Shown: positions 35,153 through 46,636 of the stretch, piece after piece
Layout of the letters: each line of letters begins with the position of its first letter
Position numbering within the stretch: position 1 is the first letter of the stretch
Assembly: GCA_028023455.1 (NCBI GenBank)
Contig: JAQFVV010000022.1
Location: 11,427,100-11,491,099, forward strand
Source: Epiperipatus broadwayi
Lineage: Eukaryota > Onychophora > Udeonychophora > Euonychophora > Peripatidae
Direction of reading: 5' to 3'
Length of the DNA: 64,000 bases
Position numbers and translations under genes: made by a program
The notes under the pieces: generated by a model
What the model was told of the DNA's origin: nothing
What the model saw: only the letters and a program-made list of their open reading frames with translations
The model's database searches: none

Positions 35153-36514
35153 GCATGCAACCCGTTGCTTCCGGAATATATTTCTGATATATTTTTTTGC
35201 CGGAAAAAATTTCACCCATTGCTTTAAAGTATTTTAGATTGTGACAGAAAGATGGCGAATAAATGAACTGTATTAAGCCTTGAGCAACTTGTTTTGGATT
35301 GAAGTAATTGTTTATAAATTGTTGCCAAATACGTCTTCTCTGATTATAATTTATCATCCCGCTTGAGTTCTAAAAAAAACTACAAAAATAAAAAGAAATA
35401 TATCATAAAAACTAACTGTATAAAATTATGTTGATTACGAAATTTTAAATTGTTTATATAACCAAATACATAGACATGCAAAATAAAAAATAGATTAAGA
35501 AAAAAAATTATGACTTTACCTGTAAAGAAATCTAAAGAACAAATCTGTTTAAAAAATACTATTGTTTAAAATCCATTCAATAAAGAAAACTAATTATTAC
35601 GTCATTTTACCTGTATTGATAATAAAGGAAAGTAATCAATAAAAATTGCAGTACATTACATATACACATATAATTTCCGGCATTGGCTAATAAATCAAAC
35701 ACTATTAATAAATATTTCATCACTCTATAATTGAGTAAATTGCTCAGCCAGGTTGAACAAATTAGTTAAGTAAATGATGTTGTAATGTTCATTAAGGGTG
35801 TTTGGTTCTTTAATCTAGACCTTAATTATACATTATGGTGAATAAAACGCTGTATTTACTATATGACGTGTGGCCCACACGCATATTACAATTTAATCTG
35901 CAAATGAGAAGCTACTATAATTGAACTGATATCTTTTCATTTAGTGACCCAAATGTGGCATAAGTAAAGCCATTTACCTGAGATAAACATACATTTTTAT
36001 TTGGTGCAAAACGTGTGTGTTCCGTAGATATATAATAGAGAAATAATAAAAAAAATCTCTTCGATTACTCATTGAGTAAGTGTATTACATTGATATTATT
36101 TTGTTTTTGGGATACTTACATATTAGTAGTATTAGTAATCCGGGGCGGTAATGAAAGTCGCAAGCACAAACAAGTGTGTATATTAAGACAGAATTAAACA
36201 CATTTGCAATTTTCTATAAAAAAAAATCAATTAATTTTGCAAGTGAATATTAGATAATATTCCAGTGAGGAGAAAGTTATTAGCAATATGTTGGTTTTGC
36301 TGCTAATTTTACACCAAACAATGGCGGTGTTTCGTTCAGAATTGTCGAAAGAGAGTAGTGGGTTGAGATAAGTAAAATTTGAGTCCACAGCAGTAATGCT
36401 AATAAACAATATTTTATTAACGGACAAATTTGCACAGATAAATATCTGTATATTATTGGTTTTTTTTGGTTTGGTTACTCCTCGTCATAAATTCGGATTG
36501 TTAAAAGTTTACTC
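35153..36514. other. Non-coding stretch
   Basis: A minus-strand open frame (35357-35130) containing QFINNYFNPKQVAQGLIQFI has unremarkable composition but no recognised family, and its end overlaps the minisatellite. The remainder is A+T-rich without features. Confidence 0.35.
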
Positions 36515-36955
36515 TTTGCAATTCATGCTAGTAATACTACAATTTAATTTACAAATCCTATGTGTATATAAAACTTAGATTTGTAAAGAATTAAAAAAAG
36601 TAATAGAGAAAATAAGGAAACATTTTCCTACTTGCTGTCTATTATAATAAATATTTTTATAACTTCTTAGAAATTAATGTAAAAATTAACTTTGTGTTCT
36701 GCATTGACCATATGGTTTATTTAAAATGTTTTTATTTATAAAAGCATTACACTTGGAGGTAGTGTTCTATTAAATTGCTGTATTATTATTTTTTAGTTTT
36801 TGATTGAAAAAAAAAAATTAAAATTTTCACATTCTTTATATAAAGACGACATTAGTTCATCTATGATGGAAAAAAGAAAGGGAACTTTGGAGTGATTTTG
36901 CACTGTCCATACATGCTTCCAATAAATTACTCAGTTCAAAATAAAAATGATGTTG
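36515..36955. repeat. Dispersed repeat, copy 2 of pair with 33690-34165
   Basis: Direct-orientation partner of 33690-34165, with small deletions. It abuts the start of the larger duplicated block at 36954, so the two duplications are joined here but separate at 22.3 and 33.7 kb. Confidence 0.85.
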
Positions 36956-38645
36956 AAATAGTTTCCAAATAGAAGGAAATTGACATATATTTTTCGATTG
37001 CTTTTCTTTTTTTGATTGTGAATGTTGCATTGATGAGATCCTGGTATTTAGAAAATCTCTGTTGAATCTGTATCTATAACACTGAGGAAAAAATCGGTGT
37101 GATCCAGCTGACATGACAGTATGAACCTGAAAATTATATATGTATGTGTCTATGTTGTTATTCTTACACGTCTACTTTGGAGCCAACATTATTTGTTAAT
37201 TTGAAAATTCCAACCCATAATGCATCTGAGGGAATCCGATGACTAATACCAAAATATTTATGCAGACTTGCATCAAACAGAGTCATAAAACAGAGGAGAA
37301 CAATTTCATTCTGTCAAGGACGCTTATAAGTGATATTTTATCTTTGGCTTGGAAAAGAAAAAATAATAATAGGAAAAGTAAATTAAAACATATACAAGTT
37401 ATAGAACATCAGTTGAATTATAAGACCTTACAATAAATTGCAGAAAGAACAGTTCTCTTAAAAAATATTTTGCCAAAAGGATTTCTTATAATATTTTAGC
37501 TGACGATGTAATATTTGAATATAGGAAAATTGGAAGTAATTTCCTCTCTCTGAGCTGCCATGATTTTTCACTTTACAGAACTAAGTAGGAGGTAATTACT
37601 TCCACTTTTCAATTAAAGTATAAATAAGCATAGTTAGGGATGTGTTTACCAAGTTTTACACTAAAGGCAAACTTGGTAGACTAGACATAAGAAGCTAAAG
37701 CCAATTGAATAAATGATGTTTATAAAGGGCAACAACATGTGAGATTTTATGATATTTATTTAATGGCAAGTAGGACTCATTTATATACATATATTTTATA
37801 TTTTAATATTAAAGTTGATCAGAATAAACCTTGGACATATTAATCAAACTACAGTTTTTCTTATTTGTTTTTTTATTTGGCTTTCCACACCTCTTTCTAA
37901 AACATCCCCTAAATGGTAATTTAAAGATTTGAATATTAAATATTAGTGCTAGTTACTAGATTTAAGCCATACTTGTAGATAATAGATTTCACTTAAATCC
38001 GAAAGTATAATTTGAGATATTAGAAATAGTTTTAATGAACTCAGAATTGATAAATAATTTTTAATGAAAGTATATTTGCTGTAGAGGAGAAATAATTCAT
38101 TGTACTGACAATTATGCTATTATAAATTCATAAATAAATTAAATTTATTAACTATTTAAATAATGTATGTTTTAAATAATTTGTATGTCAATTCTATGAT
38201 CATTTACACAACAGTAATTCACCTGAAACATGATTTGCCTACATCTTATTGATAGAGTGTGATGAATTCCTTCACTTTATGCATTATATATGAAGAGATA
38301 ATTGTAATCCTCTTAATACTGGAATAAAGTATATCACTGAAATTTTTTCTGATGGCAAGAATCAGATTGTGCATGTATAATTTTTGCTGACAATTACAAT
38401 ATATTATGATGAAGTGAATGTTACGAATGAATGCATACTATTGCCATGTGTAATTTAAAGCAGTGGCAAATTGTTTAAATATCAAATAACTTCCTGAGCA
38501 ACAAATTATTTATTGAAATAAATTCAGCTTTGTTATTACAGGTCTAACCATTTTTATGTTAACTGTTTATCCTATAATAAGCATTGCATCTAATTGCTAG
38601 ATCAATTTTGAAACATCTATTGGATTTCGTGTTTTCATCATTACC
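36954..38645. repeat. Duplicated block, copy 2 (lacks insertions)
   Basis: Direct-orientation partner of 22310-25285. It preserves the pre-insertion state for the foldback at 23314-23532 and for the SINE candidate at 23679-24180. Its right end is cut by the compound family A repeat at 38645. A minus-strand open frame at 37114-36857 lies inside and is not conserved in copy 1. Confidence 0.85.
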
Positions 38646-39980
38646 ATTCAAAGCCCATGTTATTGCCAAGGTTGTCATCCTACCCATGTTGACATATTAG
38701 TCATTCTGATCTCTCATGTACAGGAGAATAATCCATTTATATGTACATATGTGAGTGAGGGGCAGACCTTTTATACACTATTTATATAAATTAATACATT
38801 GTACAGGCTTAAACCTGCATTTCATACATGTAATATATGCTGGATTCGAACTCAGACTTTCACATGACCATTACTCTCAGTGCCGTCTCTGATTGCTGAC
38901 CCACCTGATCTAATCATGTTGAAAAGATAAATAATCACCAATACACATATTTCATACTAGACCAGCATCTCCACACATATTTACAATCAGTGCTCAGCTT
39001 TATATTAAGTTAGCCAATCTTTATCCTTTAATGGACAAGCCTTAAACCACTCCAACCAACCCACAACACTTCAGCCTTCCATTTCATTGCAAATCTGATG
39101 ATGGAATGTTAAAATCCCATTCTTTTGCACATAAGGGGTCAGAATGACTAATATGACAACATGGGTAGTATGACAACCATGGCACTAACATGGGTTTTGA
39201 ACATTCCATCATCAGATTTTTAATGAAATTGAAGGCTGAAGAGTTGTGGGTTGGAGTAGTTTAAAGCCTGTATGTTAAAGTATGAAGATTGAATATCTTA
39301 ATACAAAGCTGAGCACTGATTGTATATATGTGTGGAGATAGTAATCTAGACCAACTGACGATTGCTGGTTTAGCATGAAATACGTATATTGGTGATTATT
39401 TATCTTTTCAACATGTGTTAGATCAAGTGGGTCAGCAATCTGTAGTGGTACTGAGAGTAATGGGTTGTGTAAATGTCTGAGTTCAAATCCTGCATATATC
39501 ACATATATAAAATGTAGGTATAAACCTGTACAATGTATTAATTTATATAAGTAGTGTATAAAAGGTCTGCCCAACCCTCGCATAAGTACGTATAAATCGA
39601 TTATTCTCCTGTCCATGAGGGGTCAGAATGACTAATATGTCAATATGGGTAGGATGACATCCTTGGCAGTAACATTGGCTATGAACTTTCCATCATTAGA
39701 TTTTCAAAGAAATGGAAGGCTGAAGAGTTGCACGTTGGAGTAGTTTAAAGCCTGTCCATTAAAGTATGAAGATTGGCTATCTTAATATACAGCTGCGCAC
39801 TGATTGTATATATGTGTGGAGATAGTACTCTAGACCAACTGACGATTGCTGGTTTAGCTTGAAATACATATATATGAGATTATTTTTCTTTTCAACGTGT
39901 GTTACATCAGGGGGGTCAGCAATATGAGATGGCACTGAGTATGGTGGGACGTGTGAAAGTCTGAGTTCGCATCCAGCATA
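38645..39980. mobile_element. Compound family A repeat: inverted, direct, direct
   Basis: Three copies of one unit lie side by side. 38645-39115 is inverted, about 39190-39670 is direct, and about 39670-39980 is a second, partial direct copy with a period of 484 bp (GAGTTG at 39241 and 39725). Landmarks are CATTCCATCATCAGATTT, TATGAAGATTG, GAGCACTGATTG, GGTTTAGC(A/T)TGAAATAC and GAGTTC(A/G)(A/C)ATCC. The unit matches the foldbacks at 21.5 and 59.3 kb. GAGTTCAAATCCTGC near 39478 resembles a pol III B box. No protein frame is present; open frames across it are fortuitous. Confidence 0.85.
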
Positions 39981-40854
39981 TGATTTTATTAGTATTTTTC
40001 TCAAATTCATAGTTTTTAAACTGTGCTCTATTGTCTAGTTAGTACTTCAAATTGTAATACTTTCTTTTATCTTTGTCTAATAATAATTATTTGCTTTTTA
40101 ATATTCATTGTATTTAAAAAATTTTAGTATTAATTTTTTTGTCTGTTTAGAGTATGTAATATTTATATTTTTATATATCTGTATTTTTATTTGTATTATA
40201 TATTTGTATAATATTTGGCTTCGCATTTTTATTATATATTTGTATATTTATTTTGTATTATTTAGTGTTCCTTGAAAAAGACTATATTAAAAAATAGTCT
40301 AAATGTTGGAGTGTAATTTTATTTATTTATTTATATAATAATCATATATAAAAGACAGTAAGAAACTTCATCCAGGAAGTAATTGCTAAAGTAATAGTGG
40401 GCCGTCAATAAAATCTATAAAGAGTAGAATGATACCCCATCTACTCGTTAACCTTTGACTGTATGTAAGCATTAATTTATTTAATATTGTTATAAGAGAT
40501 CTGTATATTAGTATTTAAATTCTGACATCAGATAATTTACATTGTAATTAAATGGCATTAATGTACAGATATCACACTGATAAAGATGATATCATTCTCT
40601 TTTTTTCATAGTTTACTAACCACTCGCTGGAAGTTTTTTTTATATATATATAATTTTTTACTATTATTGCTTTCATGCAGCATACATGTCTTTTGATGGT
40701 TTCATAAGGATCAATGCCTTTCTTCATAATTCTGGCCATTTTTAATTATTCGTCATACATACGTTTACATTTATCTCTTTCATCATTTATTCATTTTGAT
40801 ATATACATATATTAATACAATATATTAATCCATAAATCTAAAAATAAAATACCA
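39981..40854. other. Non-coding stretch with a hammerhead-like relic
   Basis: Apart from the hairpin at 40270-40308 listed separately, only A+T-rich DNA is seen. Confidence 0.5.
40270..40308 (+). other. Relic of PLE hammerhead-like hairpin
   Basis: CCTTGAAAAA is followed by a six-base-pair stem GACTAT (40280-40285) / ATAGTC (40294-40299), then TAAATGTTGG. The layout copies the CTGATGA - stem - GAAACGTTGG form typical of PLE 3' regions, with the core decayed (TTGAAAA for CTGANGA, TAAA for GAAA). This is inference from pattern; a chance hairpin is possible. Confidence 0.4.
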
Positions 40855-41062
40855 GCCTGGCGCAAGGTGACATGTTGGGAAGCTAGAGTGACTTTGTAGT
40901 TTCGGTACAGATACAGTAGATATACTATATAACAGATTTAGATTTTATCTGCCAGATGGGGAATGGGAAATAAAGTGGCTAACAGGTTTATCTGGGCATA
41001 ATTGTTGAAATATTTTTGACTTCGCTTAAGGAGAAGCCACAATACATCACATCACTTCACAT
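40855..41062 (+). mobile_element. 3' end of second LINE family
   Basis: This segment (GGGGAATGG(G/A)AAATAAAGTG, GGTTTATCTGGGCATAATTG, TTAAGGAGAAGC, ending ACATCACATCAC) is the reverse complement of 57905-58025. There it lies just downstream of a LINE C-terminal frame. It is therefore a severely 5'-truncated copy of that LINE, with an (ACATC)n-like 3' tail. Confidence 0.75.
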
Positions 41063-41190
41063 ATTTATTACACTTTCTGATTTAAAAAAAAATCCAATTT
41101 TCACAAATTATTATAATTTTTGAACCAAACAATTTCTTTTCAAAATTAACAATTTTATATTATAAGTTCGTGGTGAGCGGACACTTTCGA

Positions 41191-41261
41191 TTAGGTTTAG
41201 GGTTAGTTTTAGGGTTAGTTTAGGGTTTGTTTTAGGGTTAGGGTTAGTTTTAGGGTTAGTG
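41191..41261 (+). repeat. Degenerate interstitial telomere-like repeat (TTAGGG)n
   Basis: GGTTAG/TTTAGGG units run over about 70 bp, mixing TTAGGG and TTTTAGGG forms. A shorter ATTAGGGTTAGGG lies at 41559-41571. TTAGGG is the usual animal telomere repeat; the mixed units suggest an old interstitial tract. Confidence 0.75.
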
Positions 41262-41639
41262 TTCTGTTTGTTTGTACTGCTGAAATAAAAAAAAATCAAA
41301 ATCATAACCATACTCAGACAGAAGAAAGAAACTCAAACTTTTTTAAACAACAACAAACACATACAAATGTCTTCTTTACTTATTAAACATGTTTATAATA
41401 TTTGCTTTTTATTAAATTTACAAAAAAACCTGTATATTTGGACTTTTATTACTGGATATTTTTTTCGTACTGCTCTTTTTTACTTCAAAAAATATACAGA
41501 TGGCAAGAATCTTCTTTGTCTCGTGGAATGTTACTAACAGTACGTTACTTGACACATTAGGGTTAGGGTAACAACATTTCAATACAATTCAAATACAAAC
41601 TCTCTCATCAAGCCATAATTATTTTATAAATTGTGCGAA

Positions 41640-41825
41640 TTTGGAAAATGTATTTGCTGCTCTGTGACATACATGCTGTACTGTGATGCAACATAGCAGC
41701 CTGCATTCTGTAGCACAACAAAAAAGTTGTATTATAGAAAATGTGGGTTCGAATGTGTCGGCCGCGGAAACAGCATTTTTATGTATTTTGGCGCGAAAAG
41801 CGGCCATAGAGCGGTGCCTTTAGCT
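41640..41825. other. G+C-rich, CpG-containing islet
   Basis: CpG-rich words (GGGTTCGAATG, TCGGCCGCGGAAAC, TTGGCGCGAAAAGCGGCC) mark a sharp rise in G+C. On the minus strand an ATG at 41807 opens 62 codons (MAAFRAKIHKNAVSAADTFE at the start) with no recognised domain. It could be a first exon, a repeat fragment or chance. GGGTTCGAAT resembles a B box, but no A box was found at the right distance. Confidence 0.35.
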
Positions 41826-41844
41826 ATAAGATGAGTATCCTTTG

Positions 41845-43870
41845 ATAATTATATCTTTTTATATTGTTATTAATTCTTTTTTTTTCCATTTCACAAAACT
41901 CTTCAAATTCAGTTCTAATTAAAGAACGATTTAAAAAACTTTCATGATCTTTCTTTTAAACCTGTAGGACTCGATGCGGTATAACCACTCATTATAAACC
42001 TTAATAATCAATGGATCATAGAAAATTTTAACATCAAATTTCTAAGTCTAAGTTATCTTCAGATCCTGACAATATTTTAAAACTATTAACAAAGTTCTAA
42101 TCAAAGGTTATTAGAATGTTTCTGAAAGTTAAAAATATTAGCTGTTTAATAGTGATTTTCTTAATAGAATCAGATTAAGATTTATTTTTTCTTAGTGGTT
42201 CAATTTCAAAAATGATAAAATAGTTTTGTTTTTTTAATTGTGTATTAGTAATCAATATTCACAGTTGAATGTCTTACAATCATTGTTAATTTAAAAAAAA
42301 TATATTTTCTGTTCATATAACAATTTGTCTTAGTCAAATTATAGTTCAATTCTGTTAAGTCTTGATAACCAAATTCATCAATAGCACTTTTACCTTTCAA
42401 TCCTTTATTACTTTTATTCTTAAAGAGTCCCATAATAATTGTAAAATGTTGTATGATCTGATCAAAACATTTTATATATCACTACAAAGTTCTCTATTTC
42501 TTTACAACAATGAAAACTTGTTTATGCATAAAACTAAACCACCTGCATTTGTATCAGCCATTAATTTGAATAACAAATCTTGCCTGTATTTACATATTGG
42601 ACTATTTCCACCATCTAATATGAGTATTGAATGTTCTTAGAAAAATTTATTTTTATTTAAATATTCCAAATAGATTCAACTGTTAGTAATAGCATGAAGT
42701 TTTGTATATGCACAATGTTTTGAGAGGTATTATTCTTCCCTCCTCTTCAGGTGTTGCTGCCCTGACCAGTGGAAATACTAGCATGGGAATTAAATCTGGA
42801 AAATGGCAAAAAATCCCTTAAGTCAACCTAGTGTGACTATACATAATGTATGGAAACCCCTAATCAACTTTGTTCTTAGAAAAAAGTGGAGAATTCTGAA
42901 GGAATCCCATCAATAAGTACATGAAATTTCTACTGACTGTTGCTTTTGGCAGGATGGCTCAGTTCCTTAGAGTGTTACCATAAAATTCAATACTCAAAAA
43001 TCTAAGGGTCCTAGTTTAATTCCTCTGGAAGTACTGTCATTGGTCAGGTCAACAATAACCAATGACGAGGAGAGAATAATACCTCTCAAAACATTGTGCA
43101 TATACTAACCTATGTATTCTTATTAATGGTTGAATGTATTTGAACTATTTAAATAAAGTTATTTTTTTCTAAATACATTCAATACTCATATTATATGATG
43201 GAAATAGATCAACATAAAAATACAACTAAAACACCATCATCACTAATCTTCAGGAAAATACTAATCGTGCCACTCTCTGTTATACAATTAATTTTCACAC
43301 TGTTGTTTTTCCACATTTTATGTATAATAAATGTAATAGCATTTATATTTTCAATATATGTACCTTTTGTAATAAAGAATATGCTAACTTTTAAAATCAA
43401 ATGTCTCTTTACTTTTTTTTTAATTTCACAAAGTCGAATAATGCATTATTTAATAATAGGTAATTACTCCAATTCTTGTGATCTCCTTTTACTTGAAAGG
43501 AATCTACAATTATCGATACCTAAATAAAAGGTCAAGTGCACAATCAGGGAATTCTTAGCACCCATCATCTTGGTCCATCCACTATTACCTGCCTGATAAC
43601 TTTATAGCATTCTAAATAGTGTTTCTTGATTTTAAATTGAGAGCTAAAAAGCACTGAACTAACTGTACTGGCAACACATGTTATTGAATAGCCTATTTGT
43701 GTTAGATTATGATATGAATAATTACATAGTAATAACAACACCAAAAAAAAAACCACAACATGGTATGGAGATGGAGTAAACTTTAAAAGTTTGCCCTTCT
43801 TGGCTCCTTTAAGACATCCAAACAGAACCCAAATAATCCTAATGGCAAAGCGCTTTCTGCATCCATCCAT
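41845..43870 (-). pseudogene. RTE-like LINE fragment split by a PLE-derived foldback
   Basis: From about 43870 (5' UTR; TTTCTGCATCC complement at the end) the minus strand runs through the start of the endonuclease to about 43216. It is interrupted by the insertion at 42593-43216. It resumes at 42590-42245 with a diverged MGLFKNKSNKGLKGKSA..EFGY stretch (compare MGDFNTRIGKQMKDK..NFGY). It continues to about 41845 through the post-endonuclease region (CAGAAACATTCTAAT). It is collinear with 17255-18560. Confidence 0.7.
42593..43216 (+). mobile_element. PLE-derived foldback nested in an RTE copy
   Basis: Inverted arms of about 165-180 bp (42593-42772 and 43030-43216) share GGTGGAAATAG, CATTCAATACTCATAT and AATAATACCTCTCAAAACATT. 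Between them, 42823-42900 encodes a PLE C-terminal tail (QPSVTI.NVWKPLI..VLRKK), matching 55870-55942. A tRNA-like head follows (GGATGGCTCAGTTCCTTAG at 42951-42969; AGTTTAATTCCTCTGG at 43013-43028). On the minus strand of the left arm CTGAAGA (42744-42750) precedes a GGAGG / CCTC stem and an AAAAC word, a decayed hammerhead-like core. The order PLE C-terminus then 3' UTR matches 55.6-56.6 kb. Confidence 0.65.
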
Positions 43871-46174
43871 ATATATATATATTGTGATGACCACGTAAAG
43901 TCATCGTCACACGTATATATTTATTAATAAAAATTAGATAAATTAGCTACTAGAAAGTAATAAAGGTAAATGGATTAGCTACTAAAAATTAAAAAAAAGA
44001 AGGAAAAGAAAAAAAAAGTTGAAATTCAAATGTCGAAATTACTTTGGATTTTTGTAATAAAGAAATGCGTCTCTTTCTCTCTTTTAAAAAACGAGTAAGT
44101 CAAATGCTTGAAAGTTATTTCTGTTTATTGTGGGAGAGGGGAAGGGGATGCATAAAGAAATGCATCTTTTTCTCTCTTTTAAAAAAAACTATATTATAAC
44201 AAGTTAAAATAAATTATGAACAAAAACTTGAAAAAATGAATTGTAAACTTTTAAGTAAAAATTAAATGTAATATGAAATATAAAAACAATATGGCCGTAT
44301 AAATTAGAGGTGTTAAAGTCTGTTGGACTAATTAAATTCCTCGGACAAAGAAAATGTATAACAAGGAAAAACTTATAATTACAGCTCAATTAATTAAAAC
44401 CTACATTCCAGCCACTAATTAAACAAATAGGTCGATAAGAATTTGTTGGAAATCTAAACATTAATTAAAAATTTACAAAAACAATGAACAAAAGAAAGAT
44501 AGTAAGACCAGAGTTACAATTATTATCTGTTCATTCCAGTAGAGATTTTGAGGAAGCAACAGCTCAAAGAAAATGAAAGAAGTGTGCGGCTAGTAGCATT
44601 AAAGGGACATGGGTTCGTATTCAATCCGTCTCACCATTGACTCACAATGTATAAGATCTATGCCTGACCTGCTAGAGAGACCGCTTCTGTGACTGAACAA
44701 CCTAAAAATCTACCTAAAGAATTGACAAGAAGTAAAAAACTGGAATGAGAATAACCCCACAAACTGAGAGAGAAAATCAATCCAGCTGACAGTGAAGGAC
44801 ATACCATCTCTACAAAAAAGGGATGATCTCCCACTGGACGGTAAAGAGCGCTCGAAAAAGAATGCTCATGGAAACAACTACAACGAAGACCTAGGTAAAA
44901 AGCATGCATGCATTTTAATTTTGATGTTCGTAAATAAATAAACAAGGAACATTCTTGATAGATTTAGAACTCTACCCAATAGGACTTCAAAATAACTTTA
45001 ATATTTGATCTGTTTTACTATGTTTTATTATAGCCACGTATTTATATAAGTATGAGCTTTTATTATTATTATTGTTATCATGTATTTTTTTATATATAAA
45101 AGTGAGTGTTATTAAACATATTTATTCTTAAATTGCGTATACTTGCTTTATTCTCCTATCACCAAGCTACGATGGGGGGGGGGGATACTGTTAGTTAGTG
45201 ATTAAAGGGTAAGGCTGATTTTAAAAGATATTCGTGTGCTGCTTGTTTGTGAGAATTTCCCAATTATAAAAAATAAGTAGCAAGCGCTGGACATTTGTTA
45301 AATTTCTTGAAATAGTTAGTTTTGTTCAGCAGCAGAAGGTTCTTGATCAGGAAAAATAACGTCAAGATAATATGTACGTATTGCCTCGGGGTTCGGTCAA
45401 TGGTATAGATATGAAGTTAAATTTGTATCTGTATTAGCTCTCTGCTTGCATTGTAACAGCGTTGGTTAAATAAATAAATAAATAATATCCATTACAGTTG
45501 GAGGCTAAGCCGGGATATTTCGGTTAGCAAAATTGATTAAAAGGAAGAATCAAAGTTGTGAAAAAATAAATGTATAAAAAATATGTATAAAATTTAATTG
45601 AAATAAAATAAATATATAAAATCAAATCAAACCATCCAAATAACCATTTCCGTTACAATATATGTATAGATAAGTGATTGGTGATTTATAGAAACTAGGG
45701 ATTATAATTAAGTGCATTGTATATAAAGATATGTAATCAGTAAAGAAAAAACAGATCTAACAACTAAACACTATCAACACTTGTTAGTGTGAAAATGTAA
45801 CATACTAATACATGATTGTAAGGCTTACTTAATCATATCAATGATAAGTATGATTTATGTGAGCCTTCATTCCATGCTACATTATGCCTATTCTGTTTCT
45901 AGCTCCTGAGAGGCTTAATACTGTAATTGCCAATTTGGGTTGGCTTTTAATTTTTTAACCCATTGTAGTTATAATAGTTGGGGTAAGATTTTTTTTGAAT
46001 TATGAAAATTAGTTTTCATAAGTAATTATTATTCCTGATTAATTTTTTTTATGAATGTTACTGTTTTATTGCTCAGGATTGGTTACATTAGTTCTGGCAA
46101 ATGCAATCATTTATATTTCTATACTTATACCAGATATAATTATAATTTGAATTTCATACCTACATTATATATAT
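43871..46174. other. Non-coding stretch with possible LTR-retroelement traces
   Basis: TGTGATGAC..GTCATCGTCAC at 43881-43912 is a stem-loop beginning with TG, as LTRs do. Near 45486-45525, CATTACAGTTGG followed by AGGCTAAGCCGGGAT resembles an LTR end plus primer-binding-site region. No gag/pol frame follows, so an LTR assignment is weak. G10 lies at about 45174-45184. A patch at 44575-44900 has more even base composition but no recognised coding. Confidence 0.25.
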
Positions 46175-46348
46175 ATGTCATATTATTATTACTATTTGCG
46201 GGATATTCCGTGTAGTGAAAAAGCTAAATGCTGACGTTTCAGTACAATATCAAGTACCTGAGGAAGGTACTTGATATTGTACTGAAAAGTCAGATTTAGC
46301 TTTTTCACTACACGGAATATCCCGCAAGTAGTAATAATAATATGACAT
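46175..46348. mobile_element. Foldback with hammerhead-like core
   Basis: Arms 46175-46259 and 46265-46348 are nearly identical and share CGGGATATTCCGTGTAGTG and AGCTAAAT. The centre is CTGAGGA (46258-46264). On the plus strand CTGAGGA is followed by a GTAC (46267-46270) / GTAC (46279-46282) stem, then GAAA (46284-46287) and AGTC. The other arm has GAAACGTC (complement of 46233-46240). CTGANGA-stem-GAAAC-GTC is the minimal hammerhead layout with a very short stem III, as known for Penelope-like pseudo-LTRs. A/T-rich flanks hide any target duplication. Confidence 0.75.
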
Positions 46349-46605
46349 CTTTTATCCGTGAAAATATTAGAATTAACATATATATTTATATATATATATA
46401 CTGGATTTAATTGCAAAGAATTACAGATCTTTTAAATTTTTACGAAAGTTCAAAACGGCAATGTATGTGTCTGGCTAAACAATTATTGTAACCATACTTT
46501 CTTTCTTTCTCTTCTTCTGTCTATATATGAGTATGTAATTACAATTTTTCATAGGATATTGAACGTTTTAATGAGGTTTTCCCAGGGTTGGATTTTAGAG
46601 TCCCA

Positions 46606-46636
<31 letters not shown>

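Noticed and set aside
39275-40010. Two similar minus-strand frames (about 113 and 77 codons)
   Set aside because: Their similarity reflects the tandem family A repeat units; no start context, no known domain, and homologous copies at 21.5 and 59.3 kb do not keep the frame.
43565-43894. 109-codon minus-strand frame
   Set aside because: It falls in the RTE 5' UTR region; the homologous stretches at 8.3 and 27.2 kb do not share this frame.
44584-44628. tRNA-like A and B boxes
   Set aside because: GGGTTCGTATTCAATCC resembles a B box but the A-like word is only about 8 bp away, too close for a tRNA or SINE head.
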